From an uncultured Methylophaga sp. (GTDB taxonomy: Bacteria; Pseudomonadota; Gammaproteobacteria; Nitrosococcales; Methylophagaceae), in NCBI RefSeq assembly GCF_947259025.1, contig NZ_CAMYKO010000005.1, positions 124,001-188,000 of the forward strand: a DNA stretch of 64,000 nucleotides, read 5' to 3'. Of this stretch, positions 8,099 to 19,271 are shown in pieces. The notes beneath the pieces are model-generated. The model had not been told where the DNA came from and did no database searches. It was given only the letters and a program-made list of their open reading frames with translations. Both the position numbers and the translations under genes were made by a program. Position 1 is the stretch's first letter; every line of letters starts with the position of its first letter.

Positions 8099-8369
8099 GT
8101 GTTTTTAGACATAACAGTTTGTTAATGAGGCCGCTGGCCTCATAATAATTATTAGCGGGCGGCCTTTTAATTTTTCAGATAGAGACGTTATAACTCTTTT
8201 ATCTAACTGAAATATATAAAAAGAGACATTTTATAAATTTGGGGTGGAAATAAATCGGGCCGATGACACGAAATTGTGCCGTTATCGCTGGGGTGTAATC
8301 AGGGAGTGCTTGTGATTCCATCCAACTTTCATCCATATCAATTCCATCTAATATGCGGCAAGGTCTACG
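8099..8369. other. Gene-free stretch at the array edge; possible remnant recombination site
   Basis: This 271-base spacer holds a GACATAAC box (8108-8115) that could be the core of a sixth attC or an attI remnant. A GTTATAAC (8187-8194) is a possible partner, and a perfect ATGAGGCC/GGCCTCAT hairpin lies between them. The remainder (8200-8369) is AT-rich at first and shows no gene, promoter or terminator that I can support. No integrase gene lies here or next to it. Confidence 0.35.
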
Positions 8370-8924
8370 TTACTCGCTATGCAGTCGCCTCAGTAAAACA
8401 TACAGCGCCCCAGTTCCGCCATCTTCCACCGTGGCACTGCAGAATGCCAGCACGATATCGCTTTGCCGCAGCCAGAAGTTCAGTTTGCTTTTCAAAACCG
8501 GCTTGTTGTCTTTCGAGCCCCAGCCTTTGCCGTGAATTATCCTGACGCAGCGGATTTGTTGCTGCTGGCAGACTTCCAGAAATTGTGACAGAGCAGGTTC
8601 AGCTTTGGCCAGCGTCATACCGTGCAGATCCAGTTCGGCTTCCAGGTGCACCCGGCCACTGCGTAACTTTGAAAACAGGCGGTGCTGTATGCCTGGGCCG
8701 CGGTATTCCAGGTATTCCTCGTTGCCGACGCTGTCCGGGGCAAACATATCGGAGAAGGCCTGGCCATTTGGATCATCGTCATCTATCCGGTGATGGCGGG
8801 CTTTGGGTTGGGGTTTGGGGGGAGCAGGCGGCAGATCCTGGCGACGAATCGGGGTAGCGTCTCGCATTTGCTCACGAAACAGCGCGATATCGTCGTCTTT
8901 CTGGTCTTTTTGCTTGTCTGCCAT
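8370..8924 (-). CDS. Smr-domain protein (SmrA/YdaL type)
   Basis: A 184-residue protein: a charged, proline-rich N-terminal half (PPAPPKPQPKARHHR) and a C-terminal Smr domain from about residue 95. The domain has the LDLHGM motif, RIIHGKGWGS and a closing block (FCSATVEDGGTGALYVLLRR). Smr domains of this class act as endonucleases or in ribosome-rescue-type RNA cleavage; the exact substrate here is unknown. The reading frame extends to 9185, but that extension lies in the thiC leader, and the ATG at 8924 (MADKQKDQ) matches the usual family start. It is divergent from thiC. Confidence 0.85.
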   Translation of the reverse strand: MADKQKDQKDDDIALFREQMRDATPIRRQDLPPAPPKPQPKARHHRIDDDDPNGQAFSDMFAPDSVGNEEYLEYRGPGIQHRLFSKLRSGRVHLEAELDLHGMTLAKAEPALSQFLEVCQQQQIRCVRIIHGKGWGSKDNKPVLKSKLNFWLRQSDIVLAFCSATVEDGGTGALYVLLRRLHSE

Positions 8925-9021
8925 GAGCCCGGTAAAACCTGATTCTGGGTGGGAGTAACTCTCTTTATTGTGCCAGATGAGGCTTGTGTAAAAAACGCTT
9001 TTTGATTTACCATGCGGGTCA

Positions 9022-9110
9022 CTTGTCGGGGTGCCCGAGCGGAATTTTCCGTGAAGGCTGAGATGAAACCCGTTGAACCTGAAGAAGTTAAGACTTCCGT
9101 AGGAAACAAG
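9022..9110 (+). promoter_or_regulatory. TPP riboswitch (THI element)
   Basis: The conserved THI-box is plain: CGGGGTGCCC, then GGCTGAGA (9056-9063), ACCCGTTGAACCTGA (9068-9082) and a closing helix. The outer stem pairs CTTGT (9022-9026) with ACAAG (9106-9110). It precedes thiC, the classic TPP-controlled gene, and should lower thiC expression when thiamine pyrophosphate is bound. Confidence 0.95.
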
Positions 9111-9144
9111 CAGGATACCTGCAACAGCCTCAGTGTAGCTGTAA

Positions 9145-11043
<1,899 letters not shown>

Positions 11044-11074
11044 GAATTGGATTTGTCCTTTGACCCCATTCCAG

Positions 11075-11107
11075 CCTTCCCCCGCATCGGGGGGAAGGTG
11101 CATTTTC
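11075..11107 (+). terminator. Hairpin after thiC, partial terminator or attenuator
   Basis: CCTTCCCCC (11075-11083) pairs with GGGGGAAGG (11090-11098), followed by a broken T-rich tract (GCATTTTC). It sits 31 bases past thiC and 77 before thiO. It may reduce read-through and lower expression of the downstream genes relative to thiC. Confidence 0.55.
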
Positions 11108-11175
11108 TTGTTTTCTCCCCCAGTGGTAGAGAGCCGGGGTAAGGGGCAACTAAGCTTAATGACAAGATCACATAC

Positions 11176-12255
11176 ATGAGTCGTTATCTGATAATCGGCA
11201 GTGGCCTGATTGGTCGTCTGACAGCCTGGCGTTTGCTGGAGGACGGTCATCATGTGTCTATTTTGTCCAGAGATGACAAACAGGGCACCGACAGTGCCGG
11301 TTTCGTGGCGGCGTCTATGGTGGCAGCCGCGACCGAAGCTATCAGTGCCGAGCCGATGGTGAAAACGGTGGGGCTGCGCTCCTATGCGTTGTGGCCGCAG
11401 TGGCTGAGGCAGTTACCAGAGCCGGTGTTTTACCGTGATCATGGCACGCTGGTGGTCGCACATGCCGGTGATGAGTCGGAAATGGCGCGTTATCAGCGCC
11501 GGGCTTCACATATGCTTGAGGATTCGGACTTTCGCTTGCTGGAAGGTGATGCTTTGAGCGAGCGCGAACCGGAGCTTGCTGATAACTTCCGTCAGGCCAT
11601 GTGGTTCGAGCAGGAGTCCTGTCTGGATAATCGTCAGCTCTATCGTCAACTCGGTGAGCTTTTACAGGCGCACTGTGACTGGCAGCAGACCGGCGATATT
11701 GCTGAACTCAATCAGGCTGAAATTGATCGCCTGTGCCAGCAATATCTGCGCTGCCGTGCTGATCAGTTTGACGAAGTGATTGATTGCCGCGGCAATGGTG
11801 GCAAAGCGAATCTGAGTGATTTACGCAGTGTGAGAGGCGAGGTCATCCGGGTTCAGGCACCTGAGGTCAACTTCAAGCATGCTGTACGTTTGCTGCATCC
11901 GCGTTATCCGTTTTACCTGGCTCCGCGGCCCGGTAATGAATATGTTTTGGGCGCGACGGTGATTGAGAGCGATGATCGTTCTGCGGTAACGGTGCGCAGC
12001 GGTCTTGAGTTGATGTCGGCCCTTTACAGCTTGCATAAAGGCTTTGCTGAGGCGCGAATCATTGAAATGACGGCCCATTGTCGTCCCGGACTGCCGGATA
12101 ATATGCCCACCATCAGGCGGACCGACTGGGGCTATATCGTAAACGGCTTTTACCGGCACGGTTATTTATTCGGCCCGGCTGTGGTCGAAGACCTGACACA
12201 ATTGCTGGCAGGCAAACCGGAGCAGGTACATTTCGGAGTGTTATATGAACTCTAA
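11176..12255 (+). CDS. thiO: FAD-dependent glycine oxidase ThiO
   Basis: Oxidises glycine to iminoglycine (dehydroglycine), used by ThiG to build the thiazole ring. The 359-residue DAO-family flavoprotein starts with an FAD-binding Rossmann motif ([21 protein letters not shown]). It has the substrate-side blocks typical of ThiO, ending in [38 protein letters not shown]. Presence of thiO rather than thiH suggests an oxygen-dependent glycine route. It overlaps the start of thiS by 11 bases, indicating translational coupling. Confidence 0.93.
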   Translation: MSRYLIIGSGLIGRLTAWRLLEDGHHVSILSRDDKQGTDSAGFVAASMVAAATEAISAEPMVKTVGLRSYALWPQWLRQLPEPVFYRDHGTLVVAHAGDESEMARYQRRASHMLEDSDFRLLEGDALSEREPELADNFRQAMWFEQESCLDNRQLYRQLGELLQAHCDWQQTGDIAELNQAEIDRLCQQYLRCRADQFDEVIDCRGNGGKANLSDLRSVRGEVIRVQAPEVNFKHAVRLLHPRYPFYLAPRPGNEYVLGATVIESDDRSAVTVRSGLELMSALYSLHKGFAEARIIEMTAHCRPGLPDNMPTIRRTDWGYIVNGFYRHGYLFGPAVVEDLTQLLAGKPEQVHFGVLYEL

Positions 12256-12454
12256 ACAACAGATTCAATTCAATGGCACATCGCTGGAAGTTGACCAGCA
12301 GCACACCGTCAGTTCGCTGCTTGAAGCACAGGCGGTGGCAGGCCGTTTTATCGTGGTCATTAACGATGAAGTCGTGCCTAAGGCAAGCTGGGATAGCCGC
12401 GCTATTGCAGCCGGTGACGCGGTCGAAATCATGTCACCCATCAGCGGAGGTTGA
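12245..12454 (+). CDS. thiS: Sulfur carrier protein ThiS
   Basis: A 69-residue ubiquitin-like carrier that brings sulfur as a C-terminal thiocarboxylate to the thiazole synthase. The sequence ends in the required Gly-Gly (SPISGG) and has the EIMSPISGG-type terminus after a beta-grasp body. The ATG lies inside the end of thiO. ThiF, which adenylates this tail, is not in the window, so it must be encoded elsewhere or replaced by MoeB. Confidence 0.95.
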   Translation: MNSKQQIQFNGTSLEVDQQHTVSSLLEAQAVAGRFIVVINDEVVPKASWDSRAIAAGDAVEIMSPISGG

Positions 12455-12455
12455 G

Positions 12456-13253
12456 ATGAAACAGGCATCAAACTGGACGGTTTACGGTCAGGAACTGGGG
12501 AGCCGTCTGTTTATCGGCACGGCCCTATATCCATCTCCCAAAGTGATGGTTGATGCTATTCGCGCTTCACGCGCTGAAGTCATCACCGTGTCTTTGCGCC
12601 GTCAGGCTGCCAACCAGTCAAACAGCGGCGAGCAGTTCTGGCAGATGATCGAGGATCTGAACTGTCATCTTTTGCCCAACACGGCGGGCTGTTACAGCGT
12701 GAAAGAAGCGGTCAAGACTGCCCATATGGCGCGTGAACTGTTTCAGACCGACTGGGTTAAACTCGAGGTCATGGGGGACAGCTACAATCTGCAGCCTGAT
12801 CCCTTTGCGCTGGTGGAGGCCACCAAAATCCTGATTGAGGATGGCTTCAAAGTCTTTCCCTATACCACCGATGACTTGGTGTTATGCCAAAAGCTGGCTG
12901 AACTGGGCTGTGAAGTCTTAATGCCCTGGGGGGCGCCGATTGGCACGGGGCAGGGGCTGCTTAACCCGTATGCTCTGAAAACCCTGCGAGAACGTCTGCC
13001 GGAGCTGACTCTGCTGGTCGATGCCGGTATCGGTAAACCTTCCGATGCAGTGCAGGCAATGGAACTGGGCTTTGACGGCATTTTGCTTAATACCGCCGTC
13101 GCTGAAGCGCTGGAACCACAAACCATGGCCTATGCCTTTGCCGATGCAATCAATGCCGGGCGGCTGGCCTTTGAAGCCGGGGTCATGCCTAAAAGGGATA
13201 ATGCCAAACCCAGCACACCAACACTGGAGCAGCCGATCTGGCAACAGGGGTAG
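12456..13253 (+). CDS. thiG: Thiazole synthase ThiG
   Basis: Builds thiazole phosphate from deoxyxylulose phosphate, iminoglycine and ThiS-thiocarboxylate. The 265-residue (beta-alpha)8 protein has the Schiff-base lysine block ([10 protein letters not shown]), the phosphate-binding loops ([25 protein letters not shown]) and [15 protein letters not shown] longer frame runs back through thiS, but the ATG at 12456 follows GGAGG at the thiS end by a few bases and gives the normal family length. One base separates it from the thiS stop. Confidence 0.96.
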   Translation: MKQASNWTVYGQELGSRLFIGTALYPSPKVMVDAIRASRAEVITVSLRRQAANQSNSGEQFWQMIEDLNCHLLPNTAGCYSVKEAVKTAHMARELFQTDWVKLEVMGDSYNLQPDPFALVEATKILIEDGFKVFPYTTDDLVLCQKLAELGCEVLMPWGAPIGTGQGLLNPYALKTLRERLPELTLLVDAGIGKPSDAVQAMELGFDGILLNTAVAEALEPQTMAYAFADAINAGRLAFEAGVMPKRDNAKPSTPTLEQPIWQQG

Positions 13254-13340
13254 GGACGTTTGGCCGTTGTCATTATGAGATGGTGGTGATGACTCATCGA
13301 ATAACGCTATTGCGATGGTTTGCAAACACTAATGGGATAA

Positions 13341-13431
13341 TGTCATTGCGAGGAGTGCGAGACGACGCAATCCAGTCCCAAGTTTAAGTTTCGGGCCTGG
13401 ATCGCTTCGGCCTGTGGCCTCGCGATGACGG
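13341..13431. repeat. Dispersed palindromic repeat, full copy (TCATTGCGAGG type)
   Basis: The unit begins GTCATTGCGAGGAG and ends CCTCGCGATGACGG, so its ends are inverted repeats, and it carries GACGCAATCCAGTCCC and an internal CTGGATCGCTTCGG. This is a widespread proteobacterial repeat pattern (CATTGCGAGGAGCGAAGC...GCAATCC). It can fold as one long hairpin. Confidence 0.7.
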
Positions 13432-13527
13432 TTTACGTAGCTTAAGCTGGGTAGTTTGAATTGTTGGCAGGGCTTTTAATCAACGAATACCTCCATTCCG
13501 GGGAGCGTAAGATTACTCATGGAATAC

Positions 13528-13573
13528 CGTCATTGCGAGGAGTTTACGACGAAGCAATCCAGTCCCTGATCGC
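13528..13573. repeat. Dispersed palindromic repeat, half copy
   Basis: CGTCATTGCGAGGAGTTTAC followed by GACGAAGCAATCCAGTCCCTGATCGC repeats the left half of the unit at 13341 about 190 bases further on. The right half is missing, which suggests decay or a partial duplication. Confidence 0.65.
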
Positions 13574-13683
13574 ACTAAGAAGACAAACCTAACTAGCTAA
13601 AACCGAGCTACTTCAAGGTAGCAACTCAACCCCAGCATTCGCAAAAACGCTAAAACCGACTATCAATAAGCAGACAGATAACA

Positions 13684-15138
13684 ATGACAACACAAACCCG
13701 ACCCGCCGTCTTACTAATCGGCGGCCTTGATCCGCAAGGCTGTGCCGGCATCGCTGCCGATATTGCTACGGTCCAGCATCATGATTGCCATGCTTTGCCA
13801 TTGATAACGGCCATGACCGAACAGCGTTCAACAGGGCTGACCGATCTGGGGGCGGTGAATCCGCAAAAACTTTTGGCGCAGTTTGCAGATTGTCAGCGCG
13901 ACTTTGAGGTACGCGCCGTCAAGATTGGTTTAATCCCCAGCCTGTCGGTGGCGGAGGCAGTGATTCAGATCCTGGCTCAACTGCCAGGTGTGCCTGTGGT
14001 GTTGGACCCGGTGCTGGCTAGCAGCAGCGGTGGTGTCGGTGTCAGTGATGAGGTGCAACAATATCTGCTGGCTGAACTGCTGCCAGCGATCACTTTGTTG
14101 ACGCCCAATCTCAAAGAACTACGCTTGCTCAGTGGTGATCATCAAAGCATTGAACTGGCAGCAAACCATTTACGTCAGACAGGACTGAATGCCTGCCTGG
14201 TCAAAGGCGGACATAGCGATGGCGATTACGCCAGTGATTACTTCCAGTTTGATGAGGGTGGCTTTTATTGCTATCAGAACAGACTGGAGGCTGATGTTCG
14301 CGGCACCGGCTGTGTTTTAGCCTCTGCGACTGCCGCCCATCTGGCTTCGGGACAGGATATCCGCGACGCCGTGGTGCTGGCCAAAGCCTATGTTCACCGC
14401 GGTATCCGGCAATCTCGCTCGGCTGGCCCTTATGCCGTGATGGAACATAGCAGAGAGTCACTGACGCTGGAGGATATGCCGCGCCTGTGCTATAAGCAAG
14501 AGTTGATTGGTAAGCAATTTGAATTTCCAGCCTGTCCGCCGCGACTGGGGATCTATCCGGTAGTTGATAGCCATAACTGGGTCGAAAAGCTGGTGAATGA
14601 GGGCATTGAAACCATTCAGCTTCGCGTCAAGGAGCAGTCAGCTGAGCACACCCGTGAGCAGATTAATGCCTCGACCGGGAGCCTCAATGGCCGGGCGGTC
14701 AACTTTTTTGTTAATGATCACTGGCAACTGGCGATTGAGGCGGGTGCTTACGGTGTTCACTTGGGCCAGGAAGACCTGCACGATGCCAATTTGGCAGCGA
14801 TTGCCGAAGCCGGACTCAGGTTGGGGATCTCAACGCATTCCTACTGGGAGCTTGCCAGAGCGCTGGCGGTGAACCCGAGCTATATCGCGCTGGGCCCGAT
14901 TTATGAGACCACCAGTAAACAGATGCCTTTTTCACCACAGGGGCTCGAGCGTCTGCAGCAGTGGGTGAATATGCTGCAGCCCCAATACCCGGTGGTGGCG
15001 ATAGGGGGGATCAATCAGCAGCGTGCTGCCGAGTTGAAACCGACCGGCGTTGGATCAGTAGCGATGATTACGGCGATTACCCTGGCAGACGATTATCGTC
15101 GCGTGACCCGGGAATTATTGAGTTTGTGGCAAAGTTGA
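13684..15138 (+). CDS. thiDE: Fused HMP(-P) kinase / thiamine phosphate synthase
   Basis: A 484-residue fusion. The N-terminal half (about 1-255) is ThiD-type: LLIGGLDPQGCAGIAADIATVQ, DPVLASSSGG, TPNLKELRLLSG, and a C-terminal RGTGCVLASATAAHLASG anion-hole region. It phosphorylates hydroxymethylpyrimidine phosphate. The C-terminal part (about 285-484) is ThiE: IETIQLRVKE, FFVNDHWQLAIEAGAYGVHLGQEDL, YIALGPIYETTSK and VAIGGI. It couples the pyrimidine and thiazole halves into thiamine phosphate. Substrate could pass within one polypeptide. It lies on its own past the repeat spacer, without a visible second riboswitch. Confidence 0.95.
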   Translation: MTTQTRPAVLLIGGLDPQGCAGIAADIATVQHHDCHALPLITAMTEQRSTGLTDLGAVNPQKLLAQFADCQRDFEVRAVKIGLIPSLSVAEAVIQILAQLPGVPVVLDPVLASSSGGVGVSDEVQQYLLAELLPAITLLTPNLKELRLLSGDHQSIELAANHLRQTGLNACLVKGGHSDGDYASDYFQFDEGGFYCYQNRLEADVRGTGCVLASATAAHLASGQDIRDAVVLAKAYVHRGIRQSRSAGPYAVMEHSRESLTLEDMPRLCYKQELIGKQFEFPACPPRLGIYPVVDSHNWVEKLVNEGIETIQLRVKEQSAEHTREQINASTGSLNGRAVNFFVNDHWQLAIEAGAYGVHLGQEDLHDANLAAIAEAGLRLGISTHSYWELARALAVNPSYIALGPIYETTSKQMPFSPQGLERLQQWVNMLQPQYPVVAIGGINQQRAAELKPTGVGSVAMITAITLADDYRRVTRELLSLWQS

Positions 15139-15154
15139 TCGTAAAAAAGCGAGT

Positions 15155-15805
15155 TTATTGAGCCGGGTTCAGTGTTTCAAATTCCCCCCACTGGGGCTCC
15201 AATTCAGGCTGTGGGGTATGGCGATAGCGTTGCTGGCGGAACTCAGCCGCCGACTCATTACTGCTGACCAGTTGTTCATCGGCAATCACTTCATCCAGGC
15301 TGGGCTGCTGGGCCGTTAACTGGCTGACCTGGGTTTTCAGCTTTTCATTTTCTTTGACCAGTTGCTCAACCTGCTTGATTAGCTTCTGGTTATCCTGTTG
15401 CAGACCGCTAATCTGTTTCTGCAAGGCCATAATTTCACTGAGCATATTATCCGGCTTGGTGCCGGCAGGCGCTGTGTCAGGCTGGCTACTGGCAAGACTC
15501 TCGCTATTAGCCGATGCGTCAGCCGCCTCATCAACAGCCGGTAATTCAATGCTGTCAGTATCTGTATCAGCCGTACCCATGCTGTCAGCCTCAGCATCGG
15601 TCTCAGACGCTGCTGAGCTCTCAATCTGAGTTTGCTCCTCATCGACGGGCTCTGGTTCGGGCATCATGAAAAACGCCACGATCAGGGCAATCAACACAAT
15701 CCCGAGGCCGATCGCGATTTTAATCAACAGCGAGGTGGAAAGCCCTTTGCTCTCGTTCTCACTCTCGGCAGATTCTTCCTGTCGTTCTTCAGTGTTTTCA
15801 GCCAT
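15155..15805 (-). CDS. Single-pass membrane protein with acidic region and coiled coil
   Basis: A 216-residue protein with an acidic N-terminal tail, one transmembrane helix (about 26-47, SLLIKIAIGLGIVLIALIVAFFMM), and a Glu/Asp/Ala/Ser-rich linker (about 50-110). A coiled coil follows (about 117-160, MALQKQISGLQQDNQKLIKQ, continuing to VKENEKLKTQV), then a short tail. The plan suits a periplasmic spacer or scaffold but no family is recognised. It is convergent with thiDE with only 16 bases between the stops, and 61 bases downstream of the antiporter gene on its strand. Confidence 0.75.
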   Translation of the reverse strand: MAENTEERQEESAESENESKGLSTSLLIKIAIGLGIVLIALIVAFFMMPEPEPVDEEQTQIESSAASETDAEADSMGTADTDTDSIELPAVDEAADASANSESLASSQPDTAPAGTKPDNMLSEIMALQKQISGLQQDNQKLIKQVEQLVKENEKLKTQVSQLTAQQPSLDEVIADEQLVSSNESAAEFRQQRYRHTPQPELEPQWGEFETLNPAQ

Positions 15806-15866
15806 GACCTGGTCTTTTCATTACATTCTGCTCTCTATATCGGCCTCGCAGCGCAGAGCTTTACAG

Positions 15867-17744
15867 CTATGAGGGCAGGCGGTTTTCGTCCAGGTTGCCG
15901 TTGGCAGTCGTGGGCGCCTCTGCCTGTGCCGGGTCACTGTCATCCTGTACCAGCGCCACGATAGTCCAGCCGGTTTCCGGTTTGAGCGTGGCAGCCGCAG
16001 TAAAGAAGAACAAGCGCTTTTTAGCATTGAAGGCAAACAGCGGCGTCACCCGACGGCCATGCTGTTGCAGATAGTCTTCGAAGCCGAAATTTTCGGTCAG
16101 CTTGGTTTGTTTAATCTTGGCTCCGCGAGATACCAGGCTGGCGAGTTTGCTGTAGGTGATTTCACTGCCGAAGAGCACATGGGAATCATGGCTGATCGCT
16201 TTACGTGATTTGGCTTCACTGCGCTGTTTGTCTTTTTCTTTTTCGGTGGACAGAAAGTAGACATGGTTGCTGCCAAACTCTGTTTTGTAACGCAGTCCGG
16301 CCAGCGCGTTCAGCTCGCTCTGCGGCGTCAATGCCAGCACCTGACCCAGGCCAATCAAGTCCAGATGGCGGTCAGCATGCTCAGACACGGCATTACCGAA
16401 GTAGGTGTCGAGACCACCCATGCGGGCTTCTTTCACATTGGTCCAACTACCATCAGTGAGACGGGTACGGTAGCCGTTGTCATTGAGTGCTTTGGCAACG
16501 ACTCGGGCCACCGAATTGGCACCAATAATGAGAAAGCCGCTGTCATCCGGTTCGGCCACGCCTAGTTTGTTGGCGATAAATTTGGCCGTCGAGCCCTGAA
16601 CCAGCACCGTGCCGATAATGATGGCAAAAGCCAGTGGGACCAGCAGTTCGGCGTTTTCCATGCCGATATCCTGCAAACGCAAGGCGAACAGGGCGGTGAC
16701 CGCCGCAGCGACGATACCACGCGGCCCAATCCAGCTGATCATGGCTTTTTCCTGCCAGCTTAAATCGGAGCCGATGGTACTGAGAAAGACTTTAACCGGG
16801 CGAGCGATAAACTGGATAAACAGAAACAGCATCACGGCACCCAGACCCAGTTGCTGGAAGGATTCAAAGTTAAGACGGGCAGCCAGCAGGATAAACAGAC
16901 CGGAAATCAGCAGGATACTGAGATCTTCTTTAAAGTTAAGAATGTCATAGACCGGCACGTTTTTCATATTGGCCAGCCAGATCCCCAAAACGGTCACGGT
17001 CAGCAGACCCGACTCTTCCGATAATTCATTGGAAATGGCGAAGGTACCGAACACCACAGCCAGCGCCGCCACATTGTGCAGGTATTCGGGAAGCCAGTGT
17101 TTGCGCAGCACGATACCGAACAGGTAACCGGCACCGGCACCGATAATCAGACCCACCGCCAGGGTTTTGCCAAACATATAAACAGTGTGGCCGACTGAAG
17201 CATGGCCCTGAAGCTGCATCGAGACCAGCACCTCAAATACCAGTACCGCGAGGATAGCGCCCAGTGGATCAATAACAATGCCTTCCCAGCGCAGCACATT
17301 GGAGATTTTGACATTGGGACGCACGGTTCTGAGCATCGGCACAATCACGGTCGGGCCGGTGACCACCATAATCGCACCAAACAGAATCGACAGCCCCCAG
17401 GAGAAGTCCAGCAACAGATGGGTGGCAACGGCAATTGAAGCCCAGGTAATCAAGACCCCGACGGTAAGAATATTACGCACCACCTTCTGTAGCCCGCGTA
17501 TATCCTCAAATTTTAGGGTCAGGCTGCCCTCAAACAGAATCACGGCAACCGCCAGTGACACCATCGGGAATAGCAGATCGCCAAACAGGGCTTCGGGGTT
17601 AAGCCAGCCGGTCAGTGGCCCCAGCACAATACCTGCAATCAGCAGAAAAACGATAGCAGGCAGTTTGATCCACCAGGCAAACCATTGACACAAAATGGCG
17701 ACAATGCCGATAGCAGAGAGGGCAACAACAGCTTCTTGATTCAT
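15867..17744 (-). CDS. CPA-type Na+(K+)/H+ antiporter with TrkA-N-like domain
   Basis: A 625-residue inner-membrane antiporter. The N-terminal 390 residues hold about 12 membrane segments of the NhaP/CPA1 type, including the ATHLLLDFSWGLSILFGAIMVVTGPTVIVPML block and a conserved IDPLGAILAV. A Rossmann domain follows (about 400-520, FLIIGANSVARVVAKALNDNG), as in antiporters gated by nucleotide, then a charged C-terminal tail. It should exchange sodium or potassium for protons, for pH and salt control. Cation specificity cannot be read from the sequence. Confidence 0.9.
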   Translation of the reverse strand: MNQEAVVALSAIGIVAILCQWFAWWIKLPAIVFLLIAGIVLGPLTGWLNPEALFGDLLFPMVSLAVAVILFEGSLTLKFEDIRGLQKVVRNILTVGVLITWASIAVATHLLLDFSWGLSILFGAIMVVTGPTVIVPMLRTVRPNVKISNVLRWEGIVIDPLGAILAVLVFEVLVSMQLQGHASVGHTVYMFGKTLAVGLIIGAGAGYLFGIVLRKHWLPEYLHNVAALAVVFGTFAISNELSEESGLLTVTVLGIWLANMKNVPVYDILNFKEDLSILLISGLFILLAARLNFESFQQLGLGAVMLFLFIQFIARPVKVFLSTIGSDLSWQEKAMISWIGPRGIVAAAVTALFALRLQDIGMENAELLVPLAFAIIIGTVLVQGSTAKFIANKLGVAEPDDSGFLIIGANSVARVVAKALNDNGYRTRLTDGSWTNVKEARMGGLDTYFGNAVSEHADRHLDLIGLGQVLALTPQSELNALAGLRYKTEFGSNHVYFLSTEKEKDKQRSEAKSRKAISHDSHVLFGSEITYSKLASLVSRGAKIKQTKLTENFGFEDYLQQHGRRVTPLFAFNAKKRLFFFTAAATLKPETGWTIVALVQDDSDPAQAEAPTTANGNLDENRLPS

Positions 17745-17816
17745 TCTTTTCCAGAGCTCGGGTGAGCGTTAGCAACAATCGCTAATGGTGACATTAAATC
17801 CAGTTGGCGGGAAGAG

Positions 17817-18665
17817 TCAGCGTATCAGCGTGATTTCTGCGCGGCGGTTACGGGCCCGGCCTTCAACGGTCTTGTTGCTGGCAGCAGGTTTGTATGCCAC
17901 GTGGGATTCGACCCGAATCATAGACGCCGCGATATCGTGTTGCTGGATCAGATAGTTTTTAACAGCATTGGCACGGGCATCAGACAGCGGCTCATTAAGG
18001 CTGCGGCGGCCATGGCTGTCAGTATGGCTGCTGATTCGGATTTGCCGAATGCTGTCATCAAGCTTGGCGTAGCTTGCCAGACGGTTGAGTGCCCGTTGGG
18101 CAGCGGCATCGAGGCTGGACTGTTCCAACTGGAAAAAGACAGTAAGTTGATTGACCTGATCAAAGGTATCGGGGTGGAGATTGCTCAGGCACTGGCGGAA
18201 AGCGGGCAGCGAGTCGTTGAGTTTGACGGTGGACAGCATCACGCTGATCGCTTCCTGGTAGGCCTGTGAATGGTATTCGATCAAGGGGAAGCGGCCTTCC
18301 TGCAAATAATTTAAAGCTTCCTGTGCCAGCACCCCTTCCAGATTAAAGCGTTGCTGACCGTTTTCGGTGGCTTTGGATGTCAGTTCCAGTTGCTCATTGG
18401 AATTTTGCCAGGGCGCGGCTGCCACCTGAAAGCTGACATGATTCTGCCGGGCGGGCAGACTCTCGGTATTGAAGATCATTTGTAAGCGACCACCATTACC
18501 CCGGTAGAACCCGGCTTCGCCGAATCCGGGGATCGTCTGCATCAAAGAACATTCCAGCGGTGATTCCACCACTTGCCAACGGGTATCGGTGACCGGCGCC
18601 TGGAACTGCTCTGCCATGGCAGGGGCAAAGAGTACACAGGAAAAAATTAATATAAGCAGTTTCAT
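17817..18665 (-). CDS. motY: MotY-like OmpA-family protein (sodium-driven flagellar motor)
   Basis: A 282-residue periplasmic protein with a signal peptide. The N-terminal domain opens RWQVVESPLECSLMQTIPGFGEAGFYRGNG, which matches the MotY pattern (Trp...Cys-x-Leu...Ile-Pro-x-(F/Y)-Gly...F). The C-terminal OmpA peptidoglycan-binding domain (about 170-282) has ISSHTDSHGRRSLNEPLSDARANAVKNYL and the terminal GRARNRRAEITLI. MotY forms the T-ring that anchors PomAB stators. No other flagellar gene lies in the window. It overlaps apt by one base (TGATG), so the two may be translated together. Confidence 0.85.
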   Translation of the reverse strand: MKLLILIFSCVLFAPAMAEQFQAPVTDTRWQVVESPLECSLMQTIPGFGEAGFYRGNGGRLQMIFNTESLPARQNHVSFQVAAAPWQNSNEQLELTSKATENGQQRFNLEGVLAQEALNYLQEGRFPLIEYHSQAYQEAISVMLSTVKLNDSLPAFRQCLSNLHPDTFDQVNQLTVFFQLEQSSLDAAAQRALNRLASYAKLDDSIRQIRISSHTDSHGRRSLNEPLSDARANAVKNYLIQQHDIAASMIRVESHVAYKPAASNKTVEGRARNRRAEITLIR

Positions 18666-19180
18666 CAGTAAGTTATCAGGCTGTGTATCGGGTAATCCCG
18701 GAGTTTCTGGCGGCCTTCGAGAAAGCCCAGTTCCATTACAAAGGCACAGGCGACGACCTGGCCGCCCAGTTTTTCCACCAGTTCACAACTGGCTTTGGCA
18801 GTGCCGCCGGTAGCCAGGACATCATCAATCAACAGAATTTTGTCGCCGGGCTGAATGGCATCGATATGCGCTTCCAGTGAAGCATTACCGTATTCCAGGT
18901 CATAGTCCACTTTCTGCACGTCATAGGGCAGCTTGCCCGGTTTGCGTAAAGGAATAAAGCCCACGCCCAGTTCCCAGGCTGCCAGCGTGCCGAAGATAAA
19001 GCCCCGCGCTTCCATACCGGCCACCGCGTTAATTCTGCTGTGGGAGAAGGGGGCGATCAGAGCATCAATGCATTCACGCAATGTGCCCGGATCCTGCACC
19101 AGCGGCGTGATGTCTTTGAAAACAATACCGGGTTCAGGGAAGTCCGCGATATCTCTGATTTTGTTTTTCAGGCTGTTCAT
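18665..19180 (-). CDS. apt: Adenine phosphoribosyltransferase
   Basis: Salvages adenine with PRPP to give AMP. The 171-residue protein has FPEPGIVFKDITPL, GMEARGFIFGTLAA, the PRPP loop ILLIDDVLATGGTAKAS and VGFIPLRKPGKLPYD, all typical of Apt. Length is normal. The downstream motY start touches its stop. Confidence 0.97.
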   Translation of the reverse strand: MNSLKNKIRDIADFPEPGIVFKDITPLVQDPGTLRECIDALIAPFSHSRINAVAGMEARGFIFGTLAAWELGVGFIPLRKPGKLPYDVQKVDYDLEYGNASLEAHIDAIQPGDKILLIDDVLATGGTAKASCELVEKLGGQVVACAFVMELGFLEGRQKLRDYPIHSLITY

Positions 19181-19271
19181 GGTTTGTGGTGTTTCCTCAT
19201 GGCCGTTTATTATATCGGCACAAATGCATCAGGTTTTAGCTTGTTGCTGAACAATCATTCAAGGAGTTGCT

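Larger units (their letters stand above)
13254..13683. other. 430-base spacer between thiG and thiDE with repeats
   Basis: No gene is supported here. The stretch holds two copies of a dispersed repeat (listed separately). The last 100 bases before thiDE are A-rich and could hold its promoter, but I see no convincing -35/-10 pair. Confidence 0.6.

Noticed and set aside
8116-8300. Possible attI site with an intI remnant
   Set aside because: A box like an attC core is present, but I find no integrase fragment on either strand, so I list only a possible remnant.
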